This document shows, piece after piece, positions 56,536-64,000 of a stretch of 64,000 bases of DNA. Both the position numbers and the translations under genes were made by a program. The notes beneath the pieces were generated by a model that saw only the letters and a list, made by a program, of their open reading frames with translations, searched no databases and was not told the origin of the DNA. The DNA comes from Alphaproteobacteria bacterium (GTDB lineage Bacteria; Pseudomonadota; Alphaproteobacteria; Rhizobiales; Xanthobacteraceae). Where the stretch lies: NCBI GenBank assembly GCA_037200445.1, contig JBBCGH010000001.1:124001-188000 (forward strand). The letters are read 5' to 3'. Each line of letters begins with the position of its first letter. Within the stretch, counting starts at the first letter, position 1.

Positions 56536-57676
56536 CGAGGGCTTCGGCGTTTACGTGCACTGGCCGTTCTGCCTGTCGAAGTGCCCCTATTGCGACTTCA
56601 ATAGTCATGTGCGCCACAGCGCGATCGACGAGGCGCGCTATGTGCGCGCCTTCGCCGCCGAGATTGCGACGACCGCCGAGCGCGCGCCGAACCGTACTGT
56701 CACGACCATCTTCATGGGCGGCGGCACGCCCTCGCTGATGCAGCCCGCCACTGTCGGCGCGATCCTCGATGCGATCGGAAAACATTGGTCGCTCGCTCCC
56801 GATGTCGAGGTCACACTCGAAGCCAATCCGACCAGCGTCGAGGCGACGCGCTTTGCCGGCTACCGCGCGGCGGGCGTCAATCGGGTATCGCTCGGCGTGC
56901 AGGCGCTCGACGATGCGTCCCTGAAGGAACTGGGCCGGTTGCACACCGCACGGGAAGCGCTCGATGCGGTCGCGATCGCCCGCAAGGCGTTCGACCGCTA
57001 CTCATTCGACCTGATCTACGCGCGGCCGGGCCAGACGACCGATGCTTGGCGCGCCGAACTTGCGCGCGCCATCGACGAGGCCGCCGAACATCTCTCGCTC
57101 TATCAGCTCACCATCGAGCCCGACACGCCGTTCGCGGCGCTGCATGCGAACGGCAAACTGGCCACGCCCGATGACGACCACGCGCGTGCACTGTTCGATG
57201 TGACGCAGGAGGTCAGCGCGGCGCGCGGATTGCCGGCGTATGAAATCTCAAATCACGCACGCGCGGGCGCCGAATGCCGGCACAATCTCGTCTACTGGCG
57301 CTACCACGAATATGCCGGCATCGGACCGGGCGCGCATGGGCGGCTCGTCATCGACGGCGCGCGCCATGCGACCGCGACCGAGAGGCGGCCGGAGTCGTGG
57401 CTGATGCGGGTCGAGGCGAATGGGCACGGCGTCGTCACAGACGAAACGCTCACGCGCACCGAACAGTCCGACGAGTACCTGTTGATGGGTTTGCGGCTCG
57501 CCGAGGGCATCGATCCGCAGCGCTACGCGGCCTTCTCGGGGCATCCGCTCGATGAAGCGCGGATCGCGACGCTTGGCGCGGAAGGCATGGTCGAAAGGAC
57601 CCCTGACGGCCGCTTGCGCGTCACGCGCGCGGGTTTCCCCGTGCTCGACGCCGTGGTCGCCGATTTGGCGGCGTGA
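56522..57676 (+). CDS. hemW: Heme chaperone HemW (radical SAM)
   Basis: The 384-residue protein has the radical-SAM cysteines C17-x3-C21-x2-C24 ([14 protein letters not shown]), followed by [10 protein letters not shown] and [12 protein letters not shown]. HemW transfers heme to respiratory proteins; older annotations call it an oxygen-independent coproporphyrinogen oxidase, which it resembles. TTG at 56522 is chosen because GGAGG lies six bases upstream and it gives the normal N terminus; GTG at 56486 is in frame but deeper in rdgB. Confidence 0.93.
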   Translation: MRDANEGFGVYVHWPFCLSKCPYCDFNSHVRHSAIDEARYVRAFAAEIATTAERAPNRTVTTIFMGGGTPSLMQPATVGAILDAIGKHWSLAPDVEVTLEANPTSVEATRFAGYRAAGVNRVSLGVQALDDASLKELGRLHTAREALDAVAIARKAFDRYSFDLIYARPGQTTDAWRAELARAIDEAAEHLSLYQLTIEPDTPFAALHANGKLATPDDDHARALFDVTQEVSAARGLPAYEISNHARAGAECRHNLVYWRYHEYAGIGPGAHGRLVIDGARHATATERRPESWLMRVEANGHGVVTDETLTRTEQSDEYLLMGLRLAEGIDPQRYAAFSGHPLDEARIATLGAEGMVERTPDGRLRVTRAGFPVLDAVVADLAA

Positions 57677-57697
57677 GCGCGATGCAAGGAGATGCCG

Positions 57698-58267
57698 GTG
57701 AAAGATGTCATCGTCATCGGTGGGCCGAATGGGGCGGGGAAAACGACTTGGGCCTATCGCAACCTCTCTCCGACTCTCGAAATCAAGGAATTCGTGAACG
57801 CTGATGAGATCGCGCGCGGTTTGTCACCGTTGAATCCGGAGGCGGGCGCAATTCCGGCAGGTCGCGTAATGCTCGCTCGCCTGAATGAGTTGGTCGAGGC
57901 AGGCGAAAACTTTGCGTTCGAGACGACGTGTTCTGGCCTTGGCCATGCGCGGTTTCTGAAGCGATGCGGCGCGGTGGGTTATCGGATTACGCTCGTCTTC
58001 CTCTGGCTTCCGTCGACCGACATCGCCGTCTCTCGGGTCGCAAGGCGCGTCCATCGCGGAGGCCACCGCATCCCGACCGACGTGGTCATCCGCAGGTATA
58101 GAGCCGGCATCCGCAATATGCGCGATATCTATTTGCCACTTGCCGATGCGGCTTTTGTTCACGACAACTCGGATGGCGATGGTATACTTATCGCCGAGCG
58201 CCGAGGGGAAGGGCCCTTGATGATCCATGATCAGACGCGCTGGAAGCGGATTGAGGACGTGCGATGA
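57698..58267 (+). CDS. Zeta-toxin-like P-loop kinase
   Basis: The 189-residue protein begins MKDVIVIGGPNGAGKTTWAY with a Walker A motif at residues 8-17, then FVNADEIARGLSP and FETTCSGLGHARFLK, matching zeta-toxin-like kinases; the FET Glu and the NAD Asp are expected to bind substrate. True zeta toxins phosphorylate UDP-N-acetylglucosamine and block wall synthesis. GTG 57698 is chosen because AAGGAG lies exactly six bases upstream, whereas ATG 57692 would leave no spacing. It lies 21 bases after hemW and overlaps a tiny membrane-protein gene downstream by four bases. Confidence 0.82.
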   Translation: MKDVIVIGGPNGAGKTTWAYRNLSPTLEIKEFVNADEIARGLSPLNPEAGAIPAGRVMLARLNELVEAGENFAFETTCSGLGHARFLKRCGAVGYRITLVFLWLPSTDIAVSRVARRVHRGGHRIPTDVVIRRYRAGIRNMRDIYLPLADAAFVHDNSDGDGILIAERRGEGPLMIHDQTRWKRIEDVR

Positions 58268-58446
58268 CCAGCCTGACGACCGACGAGATGGCTGACCGAA
58301 TTGTGCGCAGCCTCAAGAGCAATAGCGTCGAACTCGCCAGAGAGCAGCGGTCCGCCGCGAACGCGAAGATGCGCCAAATCGGACTCGTGTGTCTCGTGTT
58401 TGCGACAGGCTTGGCGGCAGGCGTTGCTCTCGTCCTGGCGCTTTGA
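58264..58446 (+). CDS. Small membrane protein coupled to the zeta-like kinase
   Basis: The 60-residue product MTSLTTDEMADRIVRSLKSN has a basic, helical N-terminal half and a C-terminal membrane helix (about residues 38-59, LVCLVFATGLAAGVALVLAL). Its ATG overlaps the kinase TGA (ATGA), so both are co-translated. It does not resemble epsilon antitoxin, which is larger and soluble. It could anchor or neutralise the kinase, or be a bystander; no family recognised. Confidence 0.6.
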   Translation: MTSLTTDEMADRIVRSLKSNSVELAREQRSAANAKMRQIGLVCLVFATGLAAGVALVLAL

Positions 58447-58458
58447 CCGGCGAACGGC

Positions 58459-59691
58459 CTAAGTCCCGCTCCCGAACGCCTTCGGCGCCGGGCTGATCAC
58501 CTGCGGCCCCGACGTGGTGACGCGCATCACCGCGAGACCGCGCTGGTTGGTGCCGTCGGGGCGGAAGCGGAACACGCCGTCGATGCCGGCAAAGCCCGAC
58601 TGGTTGGTCAGCACCTCCTCGGAGAAGCGCGCCGCGCCTTGGGTCTTCACCAGCGCCGCGACGAGCGACACCGCGTCATAGGCAAGCGTCGCGGGACGCA
58701 GCGGGTCCTGCCCGTAGCGCGAGCGGTAGCGGCTCGTGAAGGCCCGGAAGCCCGCAGGATCGGGCGCCGCGAACCAACCGCCTTGCGCGCCGGGATCGGC
58801 AAAGATGCGCGGATCGTCCCACAGGCCGGTGCCGATCAGCTGGATGCGGCGCGTGTTCACGCCATTCGCCGCCAGAATCTGGACTGCCGCGGTCACCGAG
58901 TCGGCCCCATCCGGGATGAAGAGCGCGTCCGCCTGCCGCAGCGCCGCCGCGACGCGCTTCACAGGCTCCTCCATCTGCGCGCGATCGAGCGGATAGCGCT
59001 CCATTGCGATCACGCGTCCACCGCCTGCCGCCACGGCCTGCTGGAACGCGGCCTGCACCACGCTGCCGTATGCATTGTCCGGAATGAGCGCCGCGAACGA
59101 GCGCTTGCCCTGCTGGTTCGCGTAGCGGATCACCCGGTCGACGTCGGACTCGGGCAGGAAGCTCAAGAGATGCACGCCAGGTCCTGCGACGGTGGAGTCG
59201 GTCGAGAACGCGATCATCGGCACGCCACGGGTGCGCGCGACCTGCGCGGCGGCGCTGACCGAAACGGCGAACAGCGGGCCGAGGATGATCTCGGCGCCTT
59301 CGGCAAGCGCCTGTTGCGCAGCCTGCTGCGCGCCGCCGGAGTTGCCGCCGTCGTCCTTCACCAGCAGCTGGATGTCGGGATTGGAAAATTCCGCGAGCGC
59401 CATTTCGGCGGCGTTGCGCATCGAGGTGGCGACCGCCGCGCCGTTGCCGGAGGCCGACAGCGGCAGGATCAGCGCGACCTTCACCTGCCCGGCGCCGACC
59501 TGGGCGGGCTGCGCGGGAGGAGGCGGAGGCTGTGAGTTGAAGCCGAAATAGTCCGCGCCCGGAATGCCGGAGCAGGACGCCACGAGCACCGACAGCGCCG
59601 CAACCACCGCGACACGCGTGTTGCGCGCCCGCCGCCCAAGACTCTCGGTCCACTTGCAGGGCAAGAGCTGCCCTCCCCTCTCGGGCCTCAT
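58459..59691 (-). CDS. Penicillin-binding-protein activator lipoprotein (LpoA-like periplasmic-binding fold)
   Basis: The 410-residue protein has a lipobox LVASC with C40 preceded by a hydrophobic segment, a proline-rich linker, then a type I periplasmic-binding fold (VKVALILPLSASGNGAAVA; ILGPLFAVSVSAAA; ALFIPDGADSVTAAVQIL). In gammaproteobacteria LpoA, with this fold, activates PBP1A; neighbour genes rsmI and yraN match that conserved context, although here it is divergent. An amino-acid ABC binding protein is the other possible reading. No good ribosome site precedes the ATG at 59691, so the start is uncertain. Confidence 0.82.
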   Translation of the reverse strand: MRPERGGQLLPCKWTESLGRRARNTRVAVVAALSVLVASCSGIPGADYFGFNSQPPPPPAQPAQVGAGQVKVALILPLSASGNGAAVATSMRNAAEMALAEFSNPDIQLLVKDDGGNSGGAQQAAQQALAEGAEIILGPLFAVSVSAAAQVARTRGVPMIAFSTDSTVAGPGVHLLSFLPESDVDRVIRYANQQGKRSFAALIPDNAYGSVVQAAFQQAVAAGGGRVIAMERYPLDRAQMEEPVKRVAAALRQADALFIPDGADSVTAAVQILAANGVNTRRIQLIGTGLWDDPRIFADPGAQGGWFAAPDPAGFRAFTSRYRSRYGQDPLRPATLAYDAVSLVAALVKTQGAARFSEEVLTNQSGFAGIDGVFRFRPDGTNQRGLAVMRVTTSGPQVISPAPKAFGSGT

Positions 59692-59771
59692 TATGGAGGG
59701 CGAAAGCTAATAGAGTCAAAAGCTTGGGCTAAATCGGGACGAATTGTTGCGAGCCGGGTATTCTCTGCCAC

Positions 59772-60710
59772 ATGAGTTCCAGGCCATCTCGCCCGCCGGA
59801 AAACAGCCGTGTTTACCGCTATACGGTCGGCGGGCATGCATTCGAGGCGCCGCGCCTGCCGGCCGGGCTCACTTTGGTAGCGACGCCGATCGGGAACCTG
59901 CGCGACATCACATTGCGGGCGCTGGAGATTTTGGCGAGCGCGGACCTCATTGCCTGCGAGGATACGCGCGTCACCCGCAAGCTCCTCGATCATTACGGCC
60001 TCTCGGCGCCGCTCATCGCCTATCACGACCACAATGCCGAAGCCGTGCGGCCGAAGATCCTGCAACGGCTGGCGGCTGGCGAGGCGGTCGCGCTGGTGTC
60101 GGATGCCGGGACACCGCTGATTTCCGACCCAGGCTACCGGCTGGTGCGGGAGGCCGTTGCGGCGGGAGTTGCGGTGACAGCGGCGCCCGGCGCGTCGTCG
60201 GCGCTGATGGCGCTGACCGTGGCGGGACTGCCGACCGACCGGTTCTTCTTCGAGGGCTTCTTGCCCGCCAAGGAAGGCGCGCGGCGCACGCGCATCGCCG
60301 AGCTTGCCCGCATCCCGGCCACGCTGGTGCTGTTCGAGAGCGGACCACGCCTTGCCGAAACGCTCGGCGATCTCGCGACCGGATTTGGACCACGCGAAGC
60401 CGCGGTCGCGCGCGAGCTCACCAAGCTGCACGAGGAGGTGCGCCGCGGCGATCTCGGCTCGCTCGCAGCCGTGTACGCGGGCGGCGCCGAAACGCGCGGC
60501 GAAATGGTCATCGTCATTGCGCCGCCTGCGTCCGAGCCGGCGAGTGCGTCCGACATCGATGCGCTGCTGCAAAGCGCGCTCGCGCGCACCTCCGTGAAGG
60601 AGGCCGTGGCCGAAGTCGCGTCCGCAACCGGTGCGCCGCGGCGCACCGTCTACAGCCGCGCACTCGAGCTCACAAAGGCCAAAAGGAATGGCACGCCCGA
60701 CCCGACGTAA
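59772..60710 (+). CDS. rsmI: 16S rRNA (cytidine-1402 2'-O)-methyltransferase
   Basis: The 312-residue SAM enzyme has [45 protein letters not shown] and [26 protein letters not shown], the conserved blocks of RsmI. It methylates the ribose at C1402 of the decoding center. ATG at 59772. It overlaps the start of yraN by 23 bases in another frame. Confidence 0.96.
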   Translation: MSSRPSRPPENSRVYRYTVGGHAFEAPRLPAGLTLVATPIGNLRDITLRALEILASADLIACEDTRVTRKLLDHYGLSAPLIAYHDHNAEAVRPKILQRLAAGEAVALVSDAGTPLISDPGYRLVREAVAAGVAVTAAPGASSALMALTVAGLPTDRFFFEGFLPAKEGARRTRIAELARIPATLVLFESGPRLAETLGDLATGFGPREAAVARELTKLHEEVRRGDLGSLAAVYAGGAETRGEMVIVIAPPASEPASASDIDALLQSALARTSVKEAVAEVASATGAPRRTVYSRALELTKAKRNGTPDPT

Positions 60711-61101
60711 GCCCCCGACGATCGCCCCATCTGCTCCCCGTCCGGAGCGTCAGGTCGCGTTCGCCCTCGGACTGTCCGCCGAGAGCCGCGCGGCCGCGTT
60801 GCTCGTCGCCAAGGGCTACCGCATCGTGGCGCGGCGGTGGCGTAGCCCGGTCGGCGAGATCGACATCGTGGCCCGCCGCCGCAAGACGCTGGTGTTCGTC
60901 GAGGTGAAGGCACGCGAGCGGCTCGACGATGCGGCCGAAGCCGTGATCGTGCGGCAGCAGCGCCGCATCATCGCGGCGGCGGAAGCCTGGCTCGCTACGC
61001 ACGAAGACGACATCGATTGCGACATCCGCTTCGACGTAATGCTGGTCGCGCCAAAGAGCATCCCGCGCCACATCATGGCGGCGTTCGACGCGAGCAACTG
61101 A
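60688..61101 (+). CDS. YraN/UPF0102 family nuclease-like protein
   Basis: The 137-residue protein has [21 protein letters not shown], the PD-(D/E)xK-like core of UPF0102, preceded by a basic tail. Function is not established, though Holliday-junction resolvase-type folds are suspected. AAAAGGA lies just upstream of the ATG at 60688. It is in the classical lpoA-rsmI-yraN neighbourhood. Confidence 0.9.
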   Translation: MARPTRRKPPTIAPSAPRPERQVAFALGLSAESRAAALLVAKGYRIVARRWRSPVGEIDIVARRRKTLVFVEVKARERLDDAAEAVIVRQQRRIIAAAEAWLATHEDDIDCDIRFDVMLVAPKSIPRHIMAAFDASN

Positions 61102-61191
61102 TTTCTATCCCGCACCTCCCCGCAAAAGCCGGGACCTAGAGTAGCTACCGTTCTTGGTTGAATCGGAGTCGCGCTCTAGCCTTTCGTTTGA

Positions 61192-61236
61192 GCATGATCT
61201 TTTCCGAAAACCGGTTCCCATTTTTCGGGATCATGC
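61192..61236. repeat. GCATGATC...CCGAAAA palindromic repeat, second copy
   Basis: GCATGATCTTTTCCGAAAA and TTTTTCGGGATCATGC enclose the short centre CCGGTTCCCA. It is the compact form of the repeat at 4482-4550. It lies between two convergent genes. Confidence 0.8.
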
Positions 61237-61255
61237 TCCAGGGCGTGATGTTGGA

Positions 61256-64000
61256 CTACAAGACAAAGTCCGTTGAACTCAGGTGAAGATTGATACCTGC
61301 CAGCACGATCGCCAAATCCGCTACCGTGTTGCCGTTCACGTCCACCTGTACAACGGTATTGCCTCCCGTTTCGTACCAGGTGACGGCATGCGCGACGGCG
61401 TTGGCGTTCTGCCCCGCAAACGCGAAGGCCTGATTGCCACTGGCCGATGTGTTGGCGTCGATCGCAGACAGATCGATGAGGTCGACACCGTGCGTGAAGT
61501 CGACGATCGTATCGGGAGTGCCTGGGCTGCTGTTCGCCACAGCAGTGAATACAAACCAATCCGCGCCTGATCCACCGATCAGCGTGTCGGCGCCATTGCC
61601 GCCGTTGAGCACGTCGTTTCCGTCAAGCCCAATCAACACATTGCTGGAAGAGGAGCCGGTTAGAACGTCGTCGAACTGCGAGCCGGTCAGATTCTCGATG
61701 CTCGTCAACGTGTCATTGCCCGCGCCGATGGTGTTCTGCGCGGCCGTGACCGCGAGACTGACCGTCACGCCCGCCGTCGCATGTTCATACGACGCCGTGT
61801 CAGTCCCAGCACCGCCGTTAAGCACATTGTTGCCGACATCGCCCTCCAGCGTGTCGTCGAACGCCGAGCCCGTCAGGTTTTCGATGCTGGTGAAACTGTC
61901 GCCCTCGGCATCCCCGCCGTGCGCCGTGTTGGCCGCCAGGCTGACGCTCACGCCGGTCGCCGATGCAGCATAGCTGGCCGTGTCGGTGCCCCCGGCGCCA
62001 TCAAGCGCATCGGCGCCGCCAAGACCCGCCAGCACGTTATTGCCGTCGTTGCCGGTGAGTGCGTTGCCACCGGCATTGCCAGTGCCGTTGAGGTTCGCGC
62101 TCCCGGTGAGAATCAGGTTCTCGACGTCGGTTGAAAGCGTGAATGTGATCGAAGACACGACCGTGTCGGTCCCCTCGTTAAAGTACTCCATCACCACGTC
62201 GCCGGTATTGTCCACCAGATAGGTGTCGTTACCCATCCCGCCGATCATCACATCCCCACCGGACCCGCCATTCAGCGTGTCGTTGCCGAGGCCGCCGAAC
62301 AGCGTATCGCCACCGCCGCCGCCGTTGAGCACGTCGTTGCCGTCGAGCCCGAACATCACATTGCTGGAAGAGGAGCCGGTCAGCACGTCGTCGAACAGCG
62401 ACCCGGTCAGGTTCTCGATGCTGGTCAAGGTATCGATGCCCGCACCGATCGTGTCCTGCGCGGCCGTGATCGCGAGGCTGACCGTCACGCCCGCTGTTGC
62501 GTGTTCATAGGATGCCGTGTCCACCCCGCTTCCGCCATTGAGCGCGTTGTTGCCGGCGTCACCCTCGAGCGTGTCATCGAACGCCGAGCCGGTCAGGTTT
62601 TCGATGCTGACGAAGGTGTCGCCATCCGCATCCCCGCCATCCGCCGTGTTGGCCGCAAGGCTGACGTTCACCCGAATCGCCGATGCCGCATAGCTTGCCG
62701 TGTCGGTGCCCGCGCCACCGTCGAGCGCATCGGCGCCGCCAAGACCCGCCAGCACGTTGTTGCCGTCGTTGCCGGTGATTGCGTTGTCAGCCGCATTGCC
62801 GGTGCCGTTGATGTTCGCGGTGCCGGTCAGCACCAGGTTCTCGACATCGGACCCAAGCGTATAAGCGATCGAGGACTGCACCGTGTCGGTCCCCTCACCG
62901 GCGTTCTCCGTCACCACGTCGCCGGTATTGTCCACCACATAGGTGTCGTTGCCGAGCCCGCCGGCCATCGTGTCCTTGCCGGAACCGCCGTCGAGAATGT
63001 CGTTTCCATCAGCCGCAACGAGCGTATCGTTGCCGCCGAGGCCTGACAGGAAATCCTCCTCACCCGTGCCGGTTAACGTCTCGCCGATATTGGTTCCGAT
63101 GATCGTGACACCGCCGACGTTTTGAATCGTCACCGCCAGCGCCTGCGTGTCGATGGCGCCATCGCCATCCGAAGCCTGAACGACAACGTCGTAGACATTA
63201 TTGGCACCGGCATCGGCCGGAGCTTCGAAGTTCGGCGCCGTGACGAAGGCCAGGGCCCCTGTTGTGGCATCGATCGTGAAGAGAGCGGCGTCCGCGCCGC
63301 CAGCGATGCTGTAGGTCGGCGTGGTCCCGTCCGGGTCGCTGGCAACCACGGTGCCGACGACAGCGGTGTTCTCCATGACCGTCAGCGCCGCGGTGTCGCC
63401 GCCGCCGTGAGAGGTGATGACCGGCACCTCGTTGACGTTGACGACGGTGACCGTCAGCGTCTGCGTGTCCGCAAGCGTTCCGTCCGAGGCGGCGACGACC
63501 ACCTTGTAGCTGTTGTTGCCGTCGGCATCGGCTGGAGCTTCGAAGTTCGGCGCCGTGACGAAGGCCAGCGCTCCGGTTGTGGCATCGATCGTAAAGAGAG
63601 CAGCGTCCGCGCCGCCGGCGATGCTGTATGTCGGCGTGGTCCCGTCCGGGTCGCTGGCAACCACGGTGCCGACGACGGCGGTGTTCTCCACGACCGTCAG
63701 CGCCACGGTGTCGCCGCCGCCGTGGGAGGTGATGATCGGCGCCTCATTGACGTTGACGACGGTGACCGCCAGCGCCTGCGTGTCGGTGGCGCCGTCGCCA
63801 TCCGAAGCCTGAACGACAACGTCGTAGACATTATTGGCACCGGCATCGGCCGGAGCTTCGAAGTTCGGCGCAGTGACGAAGGCCAGGGCCCCTGTTGTGG
63901 CATCGATCGTGAAGAGAGCAGCATCTGCGCCGCCGGCGATGCTGTATGTCGGCGTGGTCCCGTCCGGGTCGCTGGCAACCACGGTGCCGACGACGGCGGT
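61256..64000 (-). CDS. Cadherin/RTX calcium-binding secreted protein (N-terminal part outside window)
   Basis: The visible 914 residues start with three cadherin-like repeats of about 105 residues ([20 protein letters not shown], ending in a NVNEAP/V-type linker), then RTX nonapeptide blocks (GGxGxDxx) with two closely similar 240-residue units, and a serralysin-type C-terminal domain ending SSTDFVL, which fits the type I secretion signal. It is predicted to be exported in one step through a TolC-type channel and bind Ca2+ outside. No type I secretion genes are in view. A related pair of RTX units and identical cadherin repeats point to recent internal duplication. Confidence 0.92.
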   Translation of the reverse strand, partial: TAVVGTVVASDPDGTTPTYSIAGGADAALFTIDATTGALAFVTAPNFEAPADAGANNVYDVVVQASDGDGATDTQALAVTVVNVNEAPIITSHGGGDTVALTVVENTAVVGTVVASDPDGTTPTYSIAGGADAALFTIDATTGALAFVTAPNFEAPADADGNNSYKVVVAASDGTLADTQTLTVTVVNVNEVPVITSHGGGDTAALTVMENTAVVGTVVASDPDGTTPTYSIAGGADAALFTIDATTGALAFVTAPNFEAPADAGANNVYDVVVQASDGDGAIDTQALAVTIQNVGGVTIIGTNIGETLTGTGEEDFLSGLGGNDTLVAADGNDILDGGSGKDTMAGGLGNDTYVVDNTGDVVTENAGEGTDTVQSSIAYTLGSDVENLVLTGTANINGTGNAADNAITGNDGNNVLAGLGGADALDGGAGTDTASYAASAIRVNVSLAANTADGGDADGDTFVSIENLTGSAFDDTLEGDAGNNALNGGSGVDTASYEHATAGVTVSLAITAAQDTIGAGIDTLTSIENLTGSLFDDVLTGSSSSNVMFGLDGNDVLNGGGGGDTLFGGLGNDTLNGGSGGDVMIGGMGNDTYLVDNTGDVVMEYFNEGTDTVVSSITFTLSTDVENLILTGSANLNGTGNAGGNALTGNDGNNVLAGLGGADALDGAGGTDTASYAASATGVSVSLAANTAHGGDAEGDSFTSIENLTGSAFDDTLEGDVGNNVLNGGAGTDTASYEHATAGVTVSLAVTAAQNTIGAGNDTLTSIENLTGSQFDDVLTGSSSSNVLIGLDGNDVLNGGNGADTLIGGSGADWFVFTAVANSSPGTPDTIVDFTHGVDLIDLSAIDANTSASGNQAFAFAGQNANAVAHAVTWYETGGNTVVQVDVNGNTVADLAIVLAGINLHLSSTDFVL

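Noticed and set aside
61256-64000. Tandem DNA repeats considered as a CRISPR array.
   Set aside because: They are in-frame protein repeats of 105 and 240 residues; no short direct repeats with unique spacers.

Overview
The window is a GC-rich chromosomal segment of an alphaproteobacterium, most likely of the order Hyphomicrobiales (Bradyrhizobiaceae/Xanthobacteraceae-like). This is inferred from gene content and order (hrcA-grpE divergent from rph-rdgB-hemW; dnaK-dnaJ), an NDUFA9-type protein, Bug-family tricarboxylate binding protein, and families of short palindromic intergenic repeats typical of that group. Species cannot be fixed from the sequence. There is no rRNA, CRISPR array or prophage. 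One tRNA gene (tRNA-Leu, CAG) is present.

Layout. 1-4.2 kb: end of a ribonuclease D-like gene, then a minus-strand catabolic group (FAD monooxygenase, Bug binding protein, amidohydrolase) and a DUF2278 gene. 4.3-9.2 kb: tRNA-Leu, NDUFA9-like protein, uppP, and a tight GST-queG-SDR operon. 9.2-14.3 kb: small exported protein, nucleoside deaminase, a frameshifted alpha/beta hydrolase and two GT4 glycosyltransferases. 14.4-23.5 kb: translation genes infC, rpmI-rplT, pheS-pheT, interrupted three times: a 3.2-kb opposite-strand island after infC, a DinB gene before pheS, and a DUF559 endonuclease cassette with 40-bp inverted repeats between pheS and pheT. 23.4-30.4 kb: Dph6-like ligase, Tat-exported amine oxidase, YiiX-like hydrolase, EI24 protein, then a PaaK plus DpgC-like dioxygenase pair. 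30.4-38.5 kb: nth, DUF2244, an Ada/Ogt-type methyltransferase, GNAT, gpmI, dapB, an IS5-family element, DUF1330, pyrF and a methyltransferase with 30-residue N-terminal repeats. 38.6-41.8 kb: dnaK-dnaJ behind a heat-shock-type promoter. 42-51 kb: a cluster of polytopic membrane proteins resembling GT-C glycosyltransferases with GtrA and a UDP-galactopyranose-mutase-like flavoprotein, probably a surface-glycan locus. 51-61 kb: alkB, VOC protein, exported protein, grpE, hrcA, rph-rdgB-hemW, a zeta-toxin-like kinase with a 60-residue membrane protein, a PBP-activator lipoprotein, rsmI and yraN. 61.3-64 kb: C-terminal part of a large cadherin/RTX protein, cut by the window end.

The most unusual items are the inverted-repeat-flanked DUF559 cassette that leaves start/stop overlaps with pheS and pheT at both ends; two unrelated intergenic repeats carrying the same hairpin insert with three compensating base changes; the AUU start of infC; the DpgC/PaaK pair outside an evident antibiotic cluster; the zeta-like kinase coupled to a tiny membrane protein; and the methyltransferase with exact 30-residue amphipathic repeats.
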